From Glandiceps talaboti (lineage: Eukaryota > Hemichordata > Enteropneusta > Spengelidae), in the NCBI RefSeq assembly GCF_964340395.1, contig NC_135551.1:18546003-18610002 (forward strand): a DNA stretch of 64,000 nt, read 5' to 3'. The position numbers were made by a program, and so were the translations under genes. Below the pieces are notes generated by a model. The model saw nothing but the letters and a program-made list of their open reading frames with translations, was not told the origin of the DNA and did not search any database. Positions within the stretch are counted from its first letter, which is position 1, and each line of letters opens with the position of its first letter. Below, in pieces: positions 1 to 13,535 of the stretch.

Positions 1-919
1 AGGAATACAAAAGTATGAGTTAGATGGTATATTAGAAACTGCCTATGTTCTAAGTAAACAGAATTATTTACACTTTACTAATGTAGAGTGGATGTAGTTA
101 AAAAACGAATATTACAAACAGTTGGAAAAGCGATTTCTTTGAAATAACATGTCGTGGTTTTCAAATCTCGCGTACATTTATTTAAACCTAGCAATTTTCA
201 ATTTTCATCAAGTACAAAATACATAGTTTGTACATGTAGTATGTAATATCAGTATAAGTTTTGTTTGGAGTATAAGAAACCCCCCCCCCCAACCATTACA
301 GGTGCTTCCCTTTATTTTGAGCAATGTGATATATGTATATTCAGTTTGTAAATCTTGCCACACATGGCCATGGTAAGACAGTCATTCACCACAAGAAATG
401 TGAATTTATGTCAAGACTAACGGCTAATTCAATATCATAATTCTGGTTTTGGTTTGACCCAGTAAGTAGAAGAAATATTGTACTACAAATGAATTTATGT
501 GACAAGTTGGTCATAGACGGTACACCCCTTTGCTATAATCTCTGTTTGTTATAGGGGATAGGAAGGGGGGGGGGGGGGGGGGTTGACTCATTAGAGTTGT
601 CTGGTTTCAGATTTTATTTAGAATTACTTCCATTAGTACAGGTATTGTAACTAGTGATTACTTGCCTTGATACATGTAACATGTACATGGATACTTTCAC
701 TGCAATCTTGATACCGAAAACATATTATTGCATACATGTATGAAAATGAGCATGTACAAATGTACATTGCAGAGACGATAAAATCAACATACCATAGTAT
801 TTGTAAATGAAATTTGTTGTTTGGATAAACAGATATAGGTAGTACTTTGTAATAACAGATCCCCATGACTTCATTCTCGCAACCGAGAGCAGCTGATATT
901 TCTTACATGACACTGAAAC
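1..919. other. No gene seen
   Basis: AT-rich sequence with C and G homopolymer runs. The short frames near 650-920 on the minus strand look like chance. Confidence 0.5.
565..582 (+). repeat. Poly-G run of 18
   Basis: Eighteen consecutive G. A shorter C run lies at about 280-290. Confidence 0.95.
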
Positions 920-964
920 CACAGCCTCTTGACGGTCTTGGACAGTGCTGTCAAAGAGGCTGTG
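920..964. repeat. Hairpin with 14-bp stem
   Basis: CACAGCCTCTTGAC (920-933) pairs with GTCAAAGAGGCTGTG (950-964) with one bulged base and a 16-nt loop. Confidence 0.6.
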
Positions 965-1164
965 ATTTATGATGGTGCATGACTTGTGAATGCAAGTGTT
1001 GCGTAGTTGGACATTTGCACTTATGATGCTTGTGTAGTGTTTTCCGTTTTACTTTCACCACAGAAAACATCACAATTCAAACACTTTTTGTGCAAATACA
1101 CAAAGTCTGTCATACTGGCACTACTGCATCATGGGATTCCGTTACATCGACAGTACACATGTTC

Positions 1165-1345
1165 TATTGACTTGGAAATTTTCACGAAAGACTTGTTTTC
1201 ACGTATTTCACTGGAAAACAAAAAATGCACAAAAGATAAGTAGTGACGAAACTGCCTTCTTGTGCATGAACACAATGTAGCAGTCTGGTAATTTGTAAAA
1301 ATTAGCTTTCGAGAACTTAGCTGAAGACTGTAAAATTGCACATTT
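1165..1345 (+). repeat. Dispersed repeat, copy 1 (partner at 28.3 kb)
   Basis: The segment with TTTTCACGAAAGACTTGTTT and AAAGATAAGTAGTGAC aligns by eye, in the same order, with 28325-28500 (TTTTCACTGAAGACTTATTT and AAAATAAGTAGTGAC). The element type is unknown and no ends are defined. Confidence 0.5.
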
Positions 1346-1658
1346 TTCTAGTGGTGAAAATATCTAGGTTTATTGTATTACCGTAATGGCAGAGTACCTA
1401 TACTGAAAACAAACTTAAGACATAAAAAAAGTAATAAATAGTACATCAATGAAAGTTGCAATGTTGTGTGGCAGAGATGGTATACTTGTACTCTCTGCCT
1501 GTCTAATATATATCGATTGACTGCAGTTGACGTGTTCAACGTGTATTGTGTGATTTGTTCATGTGGTAACAATAGAAAGAATATGTAAATACAATTGATC
1601 AGTCAACATTGCTGACATCTCATAAATCTACCATCAATATAGATCAATTTTTAGTGTT

Positions 1659-1857
1659 CAATAGGGAACTTGCAAACCCGCCATGATGAATGTTGCATCA
1701 TGGGAAATGTGATAATAGATACTAATTGTTTGTTATCACAAATAATCAATTCATAGTTTACCCTGACAATTGTGGGAGGTTAATTTTATCAGTAGCTCCA
1801 GATTAGGTATGATGATAACCACAGACCTCAGTCTGGATTGCAAGATGTTCCCTATTG
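1659..1857. mobile_element. MITE-like element, family B copy 1
   Basis: The element begins CAATAGGGAACTTGCAA and ends TTGCAAGATGTTCCCTATTG, giving terminal inverted repeats of about 15 bp. It has no coding capacity. A second copy at 11999-12246 shares most of the interior, including GTTGCATCATGGGAAATGTG. Confidence 0.65.
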
Positions 1858-2029
1858 AAATGTCTTTGGCTTGCGTGGACACTTTCAAATTCTAACCAAT
1901 TCTAGTTTGAAATCCAAAGGATCATGGGAGTGTTTGTAGTTGTGCTCATTAGATAGTCTGAGTTGCTTGCAAGATGAGAAGTTTATTTGTGTGTAAAATA
2001 AAGATTTTACACATCTATTAGTCTTTTGC

Positions 2030-2180
2030 AATTTATTGAGTTACACAACAAGGACTTTAAAGCATATGTTGATTAATGTTGATTTGATTTGTCAAGTCGG
2101 AAGCCATGATAAAATTGTTTTATAAATTAAAAATCCATAATAACTACCCAGTCCTCATCCATATGACCACTTTAAAAAGA
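2030..2180. mobile_element. Solo arm related to the 48.5 kb foldback
   Basis: The segment around GGAAGCCATGATAAAATTG, TTTTATAAATTAAAAATCCA and CAGTCCTCATCCATATG matches the right arm of the element at 48552-48925. The opposite arm is absent, so this is a partial copy. Confidence 0.6.
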
Positions 2181-2530
2181 TCTAAAAGTCAAGACAGGAT
2201 TCAACAGATTTACGTACAGTAGCTGAAAGAGTATGCATATTTCAATAATAAACCAAAGTTGACATTAAAGACCACAAAGTTACAGTTTGAGAAAGTTTAA
2301 CCAAAAGTTACGAATTTCATCTGCGAATGTATTTTTCTGATTTTGTGTCTAACTATTTTTCTCATGTATTTTTTTCTGATTTCCAATAGCATAAATTACT
2401 TTGCATTGTTTGTAGAATACTCATATTGCAGTAGAGAAGTTGTCAAGTAAGATTTACCCAGCTTCCTAGAAATCTTGATTATGGAAAAAAAAAACCAGTG
2501 TAAAACAAGGGTAATGATGTAACATTTAAA

Positions 2531-2595
2531 ATCCTCTTTCTCCCTAGAGGGTATTTGTTTGTACACAACTAAGTACAAGTTGGGAGAAAGAGGAT
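2531..2595. repeat. Perfect 14-bp inverted repeat
   Basis: ATCCTCTTTCTCCC (2531-2544) pairs exactly with GGGAGAAAGAGGAT (2582-2595). The loop holds GGGTATTTGTTTGTACACAA, which recurs near 62719, so the hairpin is probably the core of a dispersed element. Confidence 0.55.
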
Positions 2596-2978
2596 CTATT
2601 GACTGCCCTCGTAGATGAAAACTGGAGAGGTGCAACATGCCATCTCATGTGAGTAGAAATAGAATACATTGTCATGACTTGTGTCACCACCAGGCGTACC
2701 TTTTCTCCTAGAGTAGAAATCTTACTCTGGCCAGAAGTTCAACATGTCACGTGTATTTCATAGTTCCTAGACACTTGATTTTTTTCTGTGGTGTGTATTC
2801 TTGATCGTGAAATGACAAGTTATTTTTATCTCTGTCAATCCATTTATTATTTTGAGTTATACAAACCATAGAATAGTTATATTTAGTTTAATTAGGTTTC
2901 TCTTATGACTCATTTGTATTTCTTTGTATGCTTTGAAGTAGTTGAAAGCTGTATATTGTCACTGCTTTCCTGTTCTCA

Positions 2979-2984
2979 AATAAA
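2979..2984 (+). terminator. Candidate polyadenylation signal AATAAA
   Basis: AATAAA is followed about 35-50 nt on by a GT-rich stretch (GTTGAGTGTTTGCTGTGC). It could end a gene whose coding part lies left of the window. AATAAA is common in AT-rich DNA, so support is weak. Confidence 0.2.
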
Positions 2985-3043
2985 CTCTTTGTCTGTCAGA
3001 AATGAATGTCAAGCATTGTTGAGTGTTTGCTGTGCATAAGACA

Positions 3044-3462
3044 TTGGGTGGACTTGATTGATTGACTCCCTCGGTTTATCACGATGTACACCGGTTCAGG
3101 GGTTTTTTTACGCTCGTTTGATATGCTGGTGGTGCACGTGCGTGCATTCTGATGGGATACCCGAATAGCCCAAACAATTTTGTCAGGTATAGATGGTCAA
3201 ACATGGTGGCAGGGAGCAATAAACGTAATTTGAAAGTTTATATTTCTGTTATATGTACTTAAATTAGCAAAATAATGTACTTGCATATGAAGCTAAGAGT
3301 TGAAATATAATTTTAGAGTAGCTGTGGAAGTTTCATGACATCTATCGGGAGATGTCAGATTTGAATAAGTGAACCGTGTCGGTTGCCACTTGATTGGATG
3401 ACGTAAGTCGGTCATGACTCCGGTGGAATCAACCGGATCACTTAATCAAGTCCATCCACTGC
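3044..3462. mobile_element. MITE-like element with GGACTTGATT terminal inverted repeats
   Basis: The left end GTGGACTTGATTGATTGA is matched in inverted form by the right end, whose complement begins GATGGACTTGATTAAGTGA. The interior near both ends is CG-rich for this region (CCGGT repeats). There is no coding potential. Only one copy was seen in the window. Confidence 0.45.
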
Positions 3463-3714
3463 AATTTTAATGAATAGCGCCCTCTATTACAAAGAAGGTA
3501 AACTTTTTTGCATTTTTTAAACAGCGCCCTCTATCATCAACGGATATAGGTTTTTAAGCTCAACTTAACAAATATATGTGGTGAAATAAGATAGCCCGTA
3601 GGAATTTTTGTTTTGTTTTGTTTTGTGCTTTGGGGAGAGGATTCTTTTGTGCATGAAGTATTTGTTCATTTTCATAGGGGCACATTCACAATGATGGCAT
3701 GTATGCATATATGT

Positions 3715-4155
<441 letters not shown>

Positions 4156-4332
4156 AGACATACAGGTGATAAACCCTCTGTCATTTTTCTTTGCCCTCTA
4201 CAATGATAATCCTATTCTAAACATATTTTGTTAGCTGGAACTTCAGGAGGTGTCACTACTAGAAAAAAAGAAAGTCTACAAATACTGCATATTTCACACC
4301 TTTTTTATGTTGAACACATATGACTTAGTGAT

Positions 4333-5322
4333 GTCATTGCATTGTGGCTACAAAATGTGAAGTCATTGCATTGTATCTACAGAATATGGAGTCATTGCAT
4401 TGTAGCTACAGAATATGGAGTCATTGCATTGTGGCTACAGAATATGATGTCATTGCATTGTGGTTACAGAATATGGAGTCATTGCATTGTGGCTACAGAA
4501 TATGGAGTCATTGCATTTTAGCTACAGAATATGACATTGCATTGTGACTACAGAATATGGGAGTCACTGCATTGTGGCTACAGAACATGGAGTCATTGCA
4601 TTGTGACTACAGAACATATATGCCATTGCATTGTGACTACAGAATATGGAGTCATTGCATTGTGACTACAGAATATGATGCCATTGCATTGTGGCTACAG
4701 AATATGGGAGTCACTGCATTGTGGCTACAGAATATGATGCCATTGCATTGTGACTACAGAATATGGGAGTCATTGCATTGTTGCTACAGAATATGGAGTC
4801 ATTGCATTGTGGCTACAGAATATGATGCCATTGCATTGTTGCTACAGAATATGACATCATTGCATTGTGACTACGGAATATGGAGTCATTGCATTGTGGC
4901 TACAGAATATGATGCCATTGCATTGTGACTACAGAATATGGGAGTCACTGCATTGTGGCTACAGAGTATGGAGTCACTGCATTGTGGCTACAGAATATGG
5001 GAGTCACTGCATTGTGGCTACAGAGTATGGATTCACTGCATTGTGGCTACAGAATATGGGAGTCACTGCATTGTGGCTACAGAATATGGAGTCATTGCAT
5101 TGTGGCTACAGAATATGGAGTCATTGCATTTTAACTACAGAATATGGCGTCATTGCATTGTGGCTACAGAATATGGAGTCATTGCATTTTAACTACAGAA
5201 TATGGAGTCATTGCATTATGGCTACAGAATGTGGAGTCATTGCATTGTGGCTACAGAATATGACATCATTGCATTGTGACTACAGAATATGGGAGTCACT
5301 GCATTGTGGCTACAGAGTATGA
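4333..5322 (+). repeat. 29/30-bp minisatellite, about 33 copies
   Basis: The basic unit is GTCATTGCATTGTGGCTACA plus GAATATGGA. Variants carry GGGAGTCAC (30 bp), GATGCCATT or GACATCATT, and GTGACTACA or TTTTAACTACA. Because 29- and 30-bp units alternate, several frames stay open and give artefactual repetitive proteins. The variants are interspersed, suggesting repeated local duplication. Confidence 0.97.
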
Positions 5323-7671
5323 TCCTCACCCAGTGAGATTGTGTCAGGTGAACTTGTTTATAATGTTATATAATCTTCATGAAGAATTACTTCAATAATT
5401 TTAATAGTCTATTATTATAAAAAAAAACCCACAAACTTAATCACCTGTAGTAACCGAGCGATCTCAGTTTAGTGTCATATTATGGCAAACTAGAGGAACA
5501 ATTTACTACATACGTGCACTCAGAATTCAAGATTATCGATAACGTAAAGATTGTAAAGCATCTACACACATAAAGTAAATTAATCAGTGCTGCAGGGTGG
5601 TTCTATTCTCACTTCAAGGCATTAGATTAAAATAAGATTCTCGATAAATTCCATGTAATCAGTCAGTTACACAAAATATGATCCTTCATTAGTTAGAATC
5701 CTGTAACTCTATTAATGACACTCATTCAATATCTTTAACCTGTCATTCTGCATCTACCATGCAATTTCATTAAAAAAAAGCATGACACCAGACACCAGAA
5801 GGTATTAATAATAATTTCATATTTTTAATGAGCCATTCGACTCGTGAAAGTTTGTCCTTACCCATTTTAAAACATTTTTTATGAGAAAGATACAAAAAAA
5901 TTTTAAAATATCATTTTTGTTATCTGCCCTTCAAAAGATATAGGGCAAAGACATATTTTTAAACCAATTGTGAAAACTCAGTTGCCATGACTACCGATCA
6001 TAAAATCATACATTGGTTGCCATAAAAGCAACACCTAAAATTTGGCATTTATCGGAGACGACATTTGAAGAGGTTTTAAGCATCTCCACTTCATCCAGCA
6101 TCCGAATAGTGGCAAGAAGTAAAAACTCACTTTGATATGACATTAAGCACATTTTCATACCCTATAAACTATTATGAATAAACTAAATTTTCTGCCGTGT
6201 AATTAATATTTTTCACTTACACAAACCAATCACAATAAATGTCAGTTTCATAATTGCCTTGTCAATCTTTCTTGTGCATTTCAAGCTATTAATAATTATG
6301 ACCCGCATGAAAACTGTGAAACAGTACAACGTTCCCCTACCAGCACCAATTCGAACGTTATCATTGATTGTATTGTTCTTACTTGTTCAATTTTCCTCTC
6401 TGACTTTCATCACCTTTTCCACAAGTAGCGCATACCTATTACAGTCTGAATCTGAAATTAAAAATTGGTCGTAAAATGTTCAGAAGGTTTCAAGGATCGG
6501 GGAATTGTGTATCCTATTGCTGTCACAGTATTTTCATCAATTGATGTTGGTCATTTCCAGGCATTGACTTTAACAGGGATTTGACTTTGTAAAGGAAGCT
6601 CTCACGTTCGCCGTAATATTTTGCCATATTCATTAAATCTGCAATAGCTTTTGATCAGACAACCAACAATATATTAAAATTGTTAAAAATATCAATAATT
6701 CGACATTGTACATGTTAATTAGAGGTCTATTTTATCTAGAAGTAAGTAGTACTACTAGTTGAAATTGTTATTCATTGGGAACAGACCCAAAAAATCAATT
6801 TGTTTGATGATACATAGCAATATATTATGTGTACTGCTACACAAATATATTTACCCATGGATGATTCAATACTGTGCAGGGTGAACAATACTATAATTTA
6901 ATATGAAAGTCAAATTTATCTGACAAAATAGTTCCCAAAAACCATTCCACGGTTGCAGCTCATGCAGCAATACACCAAACCTAAAACTGGATATGATTTG
7001 AATTCTAATTGTGAGTTGACTTCATTATGTATTCATTATTGATGGTACTGTGTACATGTCCTTGATGTCCATATGTAAACTATCAATAAATAGTGTCAAC
7101 AATGCAATTATTTGTCAACAATTTTGACTAGGGTCAAAGGTCAGATCACTACTACTAGGGTCAAAGGTTAGATTACTACTACTAGACAATTATATCTACT
7201 TCATCAAGTACATCATAAAAGGTAGAAAATGAAAAGAAATATATACAGGTAGCACTGGAATATGGATTAGATGAATATTAAATGTTTATGACTCCTAAGT
7301 ACTTTTTCCTTCAGATACATAGTCATTAATATTCAGTCTCCATCTAATGAATATTCATATCTGCTAGGACTCATGAGCCAATAGTGTACCACTAAAAAAA
7401 AAACAGATGAAAAAGAATATCAATTTGATGTTGCTCAGCAATCAAGCAAAATTTATGTGATGTGAAATCTTTTTTAAAATGACTCTCCAGAACCCACAGT
7501 TTATATTATTTCCTGGACTGGCATTTGTTTTAACAAGTCAGCAGACAATTGATATCCCTTGGTTGGACAGTTTCTAAAATCTTTGAATTTTTTTTTTTAC
7601 AAAAAGAATTATCGTTCATTACAGGCTTGGCAAGTGTAATTCTGAGTATTGACACTGTGGCAAAACAATCA

Positions 7672-7672
<1 letters not shown>
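5323..7672. other. No gene seen
   Basis: AT-rich unique-looking sequence. It holds a 27-bp tandem duplication at 7131-7180 (GGGTCAAAGGT...ACTACTACTA) with two DR1-like sites, and scattered poly-A runs. Confidence 0.5.
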
Positions 7673-7745
<73 letters not shown>

Positions 7746-7914
7746 TACATACATACATACATACATACATACATACATACATACATACAAACACACATAC
7801 ATACATACATACATACATACATACATACATACATACATACATACAGACAGACAGACATACATACATACATACATGCATACATACATACATACATACATAC
7901 ATACATACATTCAC

Positions 7915-7947
<33 letters not shown>

Positions 7948-7970
7948 CATACATACATATATACACACAC
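7673..7970 (+). repeat. (CA)n then (CATA)n compound microsatellite
   Basis: About 34 CA units (to 7740) are followed by about 230 bp of CATA units with small interruptions (AAACACA, CAGACAGACAG, TTCACACA). All frames across it are repeat artefacts. Confidence 0.97.
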
Positions 7971-8409
7971 ACGTTATATACACAAAGCACAACATTATCA
8001 AGTGTTAGTCTATCAACAACAGACTATTAACAACAGCAGAAAAATATCACTGATTCAAACCCAGCTGTGCCACCTTTTGCTGTTACCATGGTAACAATTC
8101 ATTTACTATGCAAGATCCAGGTGCTGCCCTATCAACATAATGAAAGTGTTCAAAGATTTTCCCTTTGAAATGTTTGTGGCTAATGAACTGTGTCAAATCT
8201 GTCAAAATTAATTTCTATAAAACTAGTCCATCTCCACAGAGAACTTTTTAAAAATATATTGGTGCTATTTATATCATACTTATCAGGACCAGGCATTTTT
8301 TTATGTCAAGAATGAATTGAAACAAATAAACAAAACTGACATGAAATATCTAAAAAAAAAAAAAAAAAAAAATCATATATAGATGAATTACATGATACAG
8401 AACTTTACA

Positions 8410-8653
8410 GTGTTCATTTTTATATATATAAAAAAAAGGCTAAAAATTCTCCCAGAGATATGTAGTGTTCATTTTTTGACTAAAACACTCAAAAATCTCT
8501 CAGTTTGATGCAGTGTTCAATTTTGACAAAAACACTCAAAATTCTCCCAGAGATAATATGTAGTGTTCATTTTTTTGACTAAAACACTCAAAAATCTCGC
8601 AGGTTGATGCAGTGTTCAATTTTGACAAAAACACTCAAAATTCTCCCAGAGAG
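8410..8653 (+). repeat. About 49-bp tandem repeat in a 98-bp dimer arrangement
   Basis: Two alternating half-units, TGTAGTGTTCATTTTTTGAC-type and TGCAGTGTTCAATTTTGAC-type, each continue to AAACACTCAAAA and a CTCTC/CTCCC end. The full dimer repeats with a period of 98 bp (8461 to 8559). A partial, more diverged copy lies at 8410-8460. Confidence 0.85.
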
Positions 8654-10042
8654 ATCTGCCTATCATCAAAGTGGCAACAAAGCCTTATTTGATGCTTGAA
8701 AATTAAGACATGCCATAACTAAAGAAGAACCTTTCTGGGTTTTGTTGTTGATATGTTGAATAATTTTATCCAGTGATTTGGGAAAAGAAAGAGAAAAAGG
8801 ACAGCACATGGCTTGTATTATAACAGTATAGTTACTACGTAACCATGGTTATGTTCTAATGAAATTAATGACTAAAGCCAAGTCTAGTATAATTATGGAA
8901 CATAAAGTTGTAAAGAAAAAAACAATGCAAGAATGACAAAACCGTAGATAAATATCAATTTTTTCCTGATGTCATATCGCATCGCATCGCTAGAGGCATA
9001 GTCCTTTTTGCCAGGCTGATGTCAGGGACTTACTGTCCAATATTGTTTTGACTGTGTGAATAGAAACTGTATTTATAGAATAAAAATATAATACCAACCA
9101 GTTTTGGGGATCAAATTTCAGCTTTCTACCAGTATCATTGTGAGTATCCTCCTGTATGGTTTATTCAAATAATTTCACTGACAAAAAATTAAAAATTTTT
9201 ACCCTGGTAGTTAAGCCTACGGTTTACTAAGATAGACACAGACTAAACTATTGTCACAACATGTTGATACAACAGTGATAAGCTATTGAATGGAGGTTGG
9301 TTTAATTAAAGTCTCAGTAGGGAGGTGTCGGCAGAGTTTTATTGACAAGTTTCATGAAGTTACAGTGTACTGGTTTTGGACTTCCAGAATTTACGATATG
9401 ATTACAATTGCACACCAGAGGAACCGCTATCATCCACTTGTGTATTAAATCTACCACATTGAAGAACAATAGATTTAGTGTTGTCGTATGAGAACAAAGG
9501 ATGATAATGTCTCCTCCCTCAGCACCAATATCACAGGATTAAAAGTGTGTGAAATGGCCAGTTTGAGATATGCAAATTGTTGGTTTAAGTCATAATTATC
9601 ACTGCCAATAGCTTCTGAATGACTAAGTAAATGTCCTTGAGTAACATTTGAACTGTGATTCTGCCGTTGCCAACCCAGCATTAGGTTGCAGTGTTCAAGA
9701 ATTTATTAATCCTAGACACTACAATGGGCTGCATGCTCACCAGGATGTTGAGAAATTTATATGAAGGATATTGTGACATTTCAGGTCTGTGCCATAGAGG
9801 AGGGAGATAATAGTTATAATTAATTGTGTTCTACTTTGGTTTTTACATGTATCCCCAGTTACACACAATGTACAGCTATTTCAGAACAGGTTATTCAAAA
9901 TCACAAAGTAGCTATTTTATTAATTTCCTCAGTGACAAGTATCAAAGCTTGAGCATTGGTTGATATGGGTTATTAATCAACCAATAATCATAATCATTGT
10001 CATTCATACTGCTTTCACTTTCAACAAATTGTAGGCTATGTT
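8654..10042. other. No gene seen
   Basis: AT-rich unique-looking sequence. One 68-codon minus-strand frame (9475-9681) lacks any family resemblance or clear splice context. Confidence 0.5.
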
Positions 10043-11079
<1,037 letters not shown>

Positions 11080-11220
11080 CCAAAGAATTTGTATTGGATT
11101 ATATTACAGGTACCCTCATGCAAATCACCAAGTCTTCGATTTGTCGCTTTGAACAATGAAGTTTGTATTCGATTACAGGTACCCACATGCAAATCACCAA
11201 TTCTCTGATTTGTCACTTTG
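11080..11220 (+). repeat. About 69-bp tandem duplication with octamer motifs
   Basis: Two copies share ATTACAGGTACCC, CATGCAAATCACCAA and GATTTGTC-CTTTG. Each holds an exact ATGCAAAT octamer (11118-11125 and 11187-11194), the POU-factor site. Confidence 0.75.
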
Positions 11221-11998
11221 TGCACACTATTCCCTTATGACATCAAGGTCATAGTTAATGACATTGTAACTTTTATAATGCAGATTTTGTTCAGTTTCTT
11301 CCCTTTTTCATTTACCCGTATACCCAAACCTAAACACATATGTGTAGTCCATTTTATGGAGGCTTCAATTATTGCTGTGTTATACACAAGATTAATTGGA
11401 TGATAACTACTGTTTTATTCTCATCTCATTATAATTCACTACACTGGGTCCAAGAAACTACACATGGTGTCGATGATTTTCTAGTCTCATACCCACTTCT
11501 TAGTAGACATATATATTTTACACCACAGTGTGTTTTAGAAGCCCAGGATAGATATCTGGCAAAACTTGCATAGATTTCCATACAGTGTTCTCCGTGGACC
11601 AAAATTATCATCAAAGAGTGTGAAAATGTGATGACAAATTTTTTTTTTTTTTAATTTATTTATTAAGCCTTCTCAAGAAGAGAAACCAAAAATGAAAAAA
11701 AAAAAAAAACACGAAAGCATGCAATACAATATAATGTTAAAATGGCATCAACAACATGGTTAGAATTTGACAACTCTGTGGATCCTTCGCATATAAAAGC
11801 TGTCGGACATCTGACATACAAGATGTTTTCAATATGATTGATGTTTCAAGTGCAGCAGGTGATACAGTCTTGGTCAATGCCAAGGAAAACAATAATAAAA
11901 CAACAGACAAAGCAACTACAGCAGGTAGATATAAGTTATAAACAATCCGATGTAATTTATTGTACGTATTAACAATTGTCAAGTAAATCCCTACTATG
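11221..11998. other. No gene seen
   Basis: AT-rich. A T-run (11639-11652) and an A-run (about 11695-11709) flank about 45 bp and could fold back. Confidence 0.45.
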
Positions 11999-12246
11999 CA
12001 ATAGGGAACTTGCAAACCCGCCATGTTGAATGTTGCATCATGGGAAATGTGGTAATAAATACTAATCAATTAGTATTGTAAACAATATTGTTACATTGTT
12101 ACCACAAATAATCAATTCATAGTCACCCTGACCATTGTGGGAGGTTTATTTTATCGGTAGCTCCAGATTACGTATTACGATAACCACAGATAATCCCATA
12201 GTCCTTTGCATCTGAGCATGCTCAGTCTGGATTGCAAGTTCCCTAA
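11999..12246. mobile_element. MITE-like element, family B copy 2
   Basis: This copy shares the ends AATAGGGAACTTGCAA and TTGCAAGTTCCCTAA with copy 1, plus the interior around CCATTGTGGGAGG. It is longer than copy 1, with extra sequence around TAGTATTGTAAACAATATTG and CATCTGAGCATGCTC. Confidence 0.65.
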
Positions 12247-13202
12247 TGTAATGTCATAAAAGACAAGCATTGGCATTAATACTATACTGGAATAGTTTCA
12301 TTAAGGTTTTATGTAAGTATTTTCACTTGAAGCCCACAAACTTACCTTTCATGGTGACATTTGAAGAGAGGATAAATGAAGGGAACGGTGAAAATAAAGC
12401 AGGGTGCAAAATATCAACGCTCAGGTGCAAATATCGATAGCAGGGTGCTATGCCCTGATAAAAACCCTCATGGACAACACTGCATATCATGACTGTGCCA
12501 GTAACAGGCCCAGTATCATACATGTGGCACTTGGATTTTACCCTCTTTGTATACTAAACAAAAAAAATTACCCTTACTTCTAGCCACATAAACTTTTCTA
12601 CAAATTATATTCATCCCATTTTTATCAGAATTCAGGTCAGAAGAAGTATATATGTATTTCAAATATACACCATTCCAAAATATTTGTTAACTTTATGATA
12701 TCATAATATGCAGTACAGAATTTATGTAAAGTGGATGTTTTCACAAATTTTATGGTTGATCAAAACAACCAATGCGAATTCTCCATGTCTCATTCTCAAG
12801 GCTCACCTCCCATTCCCATGGAACGTCCATCAGCAAAATACTGTTCAAATTACAGGATTTGGGAAAAAATTTCTGTACAATATATGAACGTAAATGTAAC
12901 ATGCAACCTGTCAGTTCAAAGCAAATCTTGTAACAATTATATACAGTGAAGAATACCTATATTGTTTTTCTGTTGATATTATTTACCTTGTCATAAAAAA
13001 TCTAGTACAAACATGAGTGTACTGGTATTTAGTAATCATGTATTTTTATGCATATTTCAAAAATGTTTTTTTACGCTAAAAAATGATCTTTGCAGCGACT
13101 AATTTTCCTATTGAGAAAATCAATTGTAAGTTAAAAAGAGCCTTTGCTGTGCAATAATCTAATTAGAATATTTAGCATTTCTAATCAATTTTGTGTCTAA
13201 GG
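12247..13202. other. No firm gene; weak minus-strand exon-like segment at 12340-12523
   Basis: On the minus strand, a frame starting at 12523 and including EGFYQGIAPCYRYLHLSVD meets a good donor-like AAG|GTAAGTTTG at about 12344. The protein is not recognised and no partner exon was found. Confidence 0.25.
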
Positions 13203-13535
13203 TACTACCAAACCAGAGGTACCATAGAGTTTCAATTAAGTGGCATATTTTTTTTATGTCTAACAAAATGATTTTTGCTATGAATTACTTAAAACAAAAT
13301 ACAGGCATCGATAGTGAGTAAGCATATAAAATGATACATTTTTTTCTCACTGCCAACACAAATCAATATCACTGTTGGATGAAACAAGAAAGATTCAAAC
13401 ACAAAACTGTTTATTTGTGTTCACAGTGAGATAAAATGTAACATTTCATGTGTGTGTGTGTGTGTGTGTCATTGTGTGAGATGCAAAACACATCATGTCG
13501 CCTAATTGAAACTCTCTAGTCACTCTGGTTTGGTA
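13203..13535. mobile_element. Palindromic MITE with inverted termini
   Basis: The left end ACTACCAAACCAGAGGTACC...AGAGTTTCAATTA is inverted at the right end as TAATTGAAACTCTCTAG...TCTGGTTTGGTAGT. Inner portions also pair (TTCTCACTGCCAACACAAAT with ATTTGTGTTCACAGTGAG). The element is therefore a nearly full-length palindrome with no coding content. Its right terminus runs straight into the 34-bp minisatellite. Confidence 0.65.

Noticed and set aside
4344-5322. Repetitive proteins with LWLQNMESLHCGYRIW-like units
   Set aside because: Artefact of the 29/30-bp minisatellite; different frames are open in different parts and no start or splice context fits.
4333-5322. CRISPR-like regular repeats
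   Set aside because: The units are contiguous with no unique spacers, and the genome is eukaryotic. The same holds for the 34-, 55- and 84-bp arrays.
7530-8094. Long frames of HTYI, YVCM and similar repeats
   Set aside because: Pure translation of (CA)n/(CATA)n. The same applies at 3850-4156, 9942-10373, 30124-30722, 38370-38901, 47557-48209 and 60425-60779.
12340-12523. Minus-strand exon ending in AAG|GTAAGTTTG
   Set aside because: The donor is good, but the peptide is unrecognised, the upstream context is unclear and no second exon was found. Kept only as a note.
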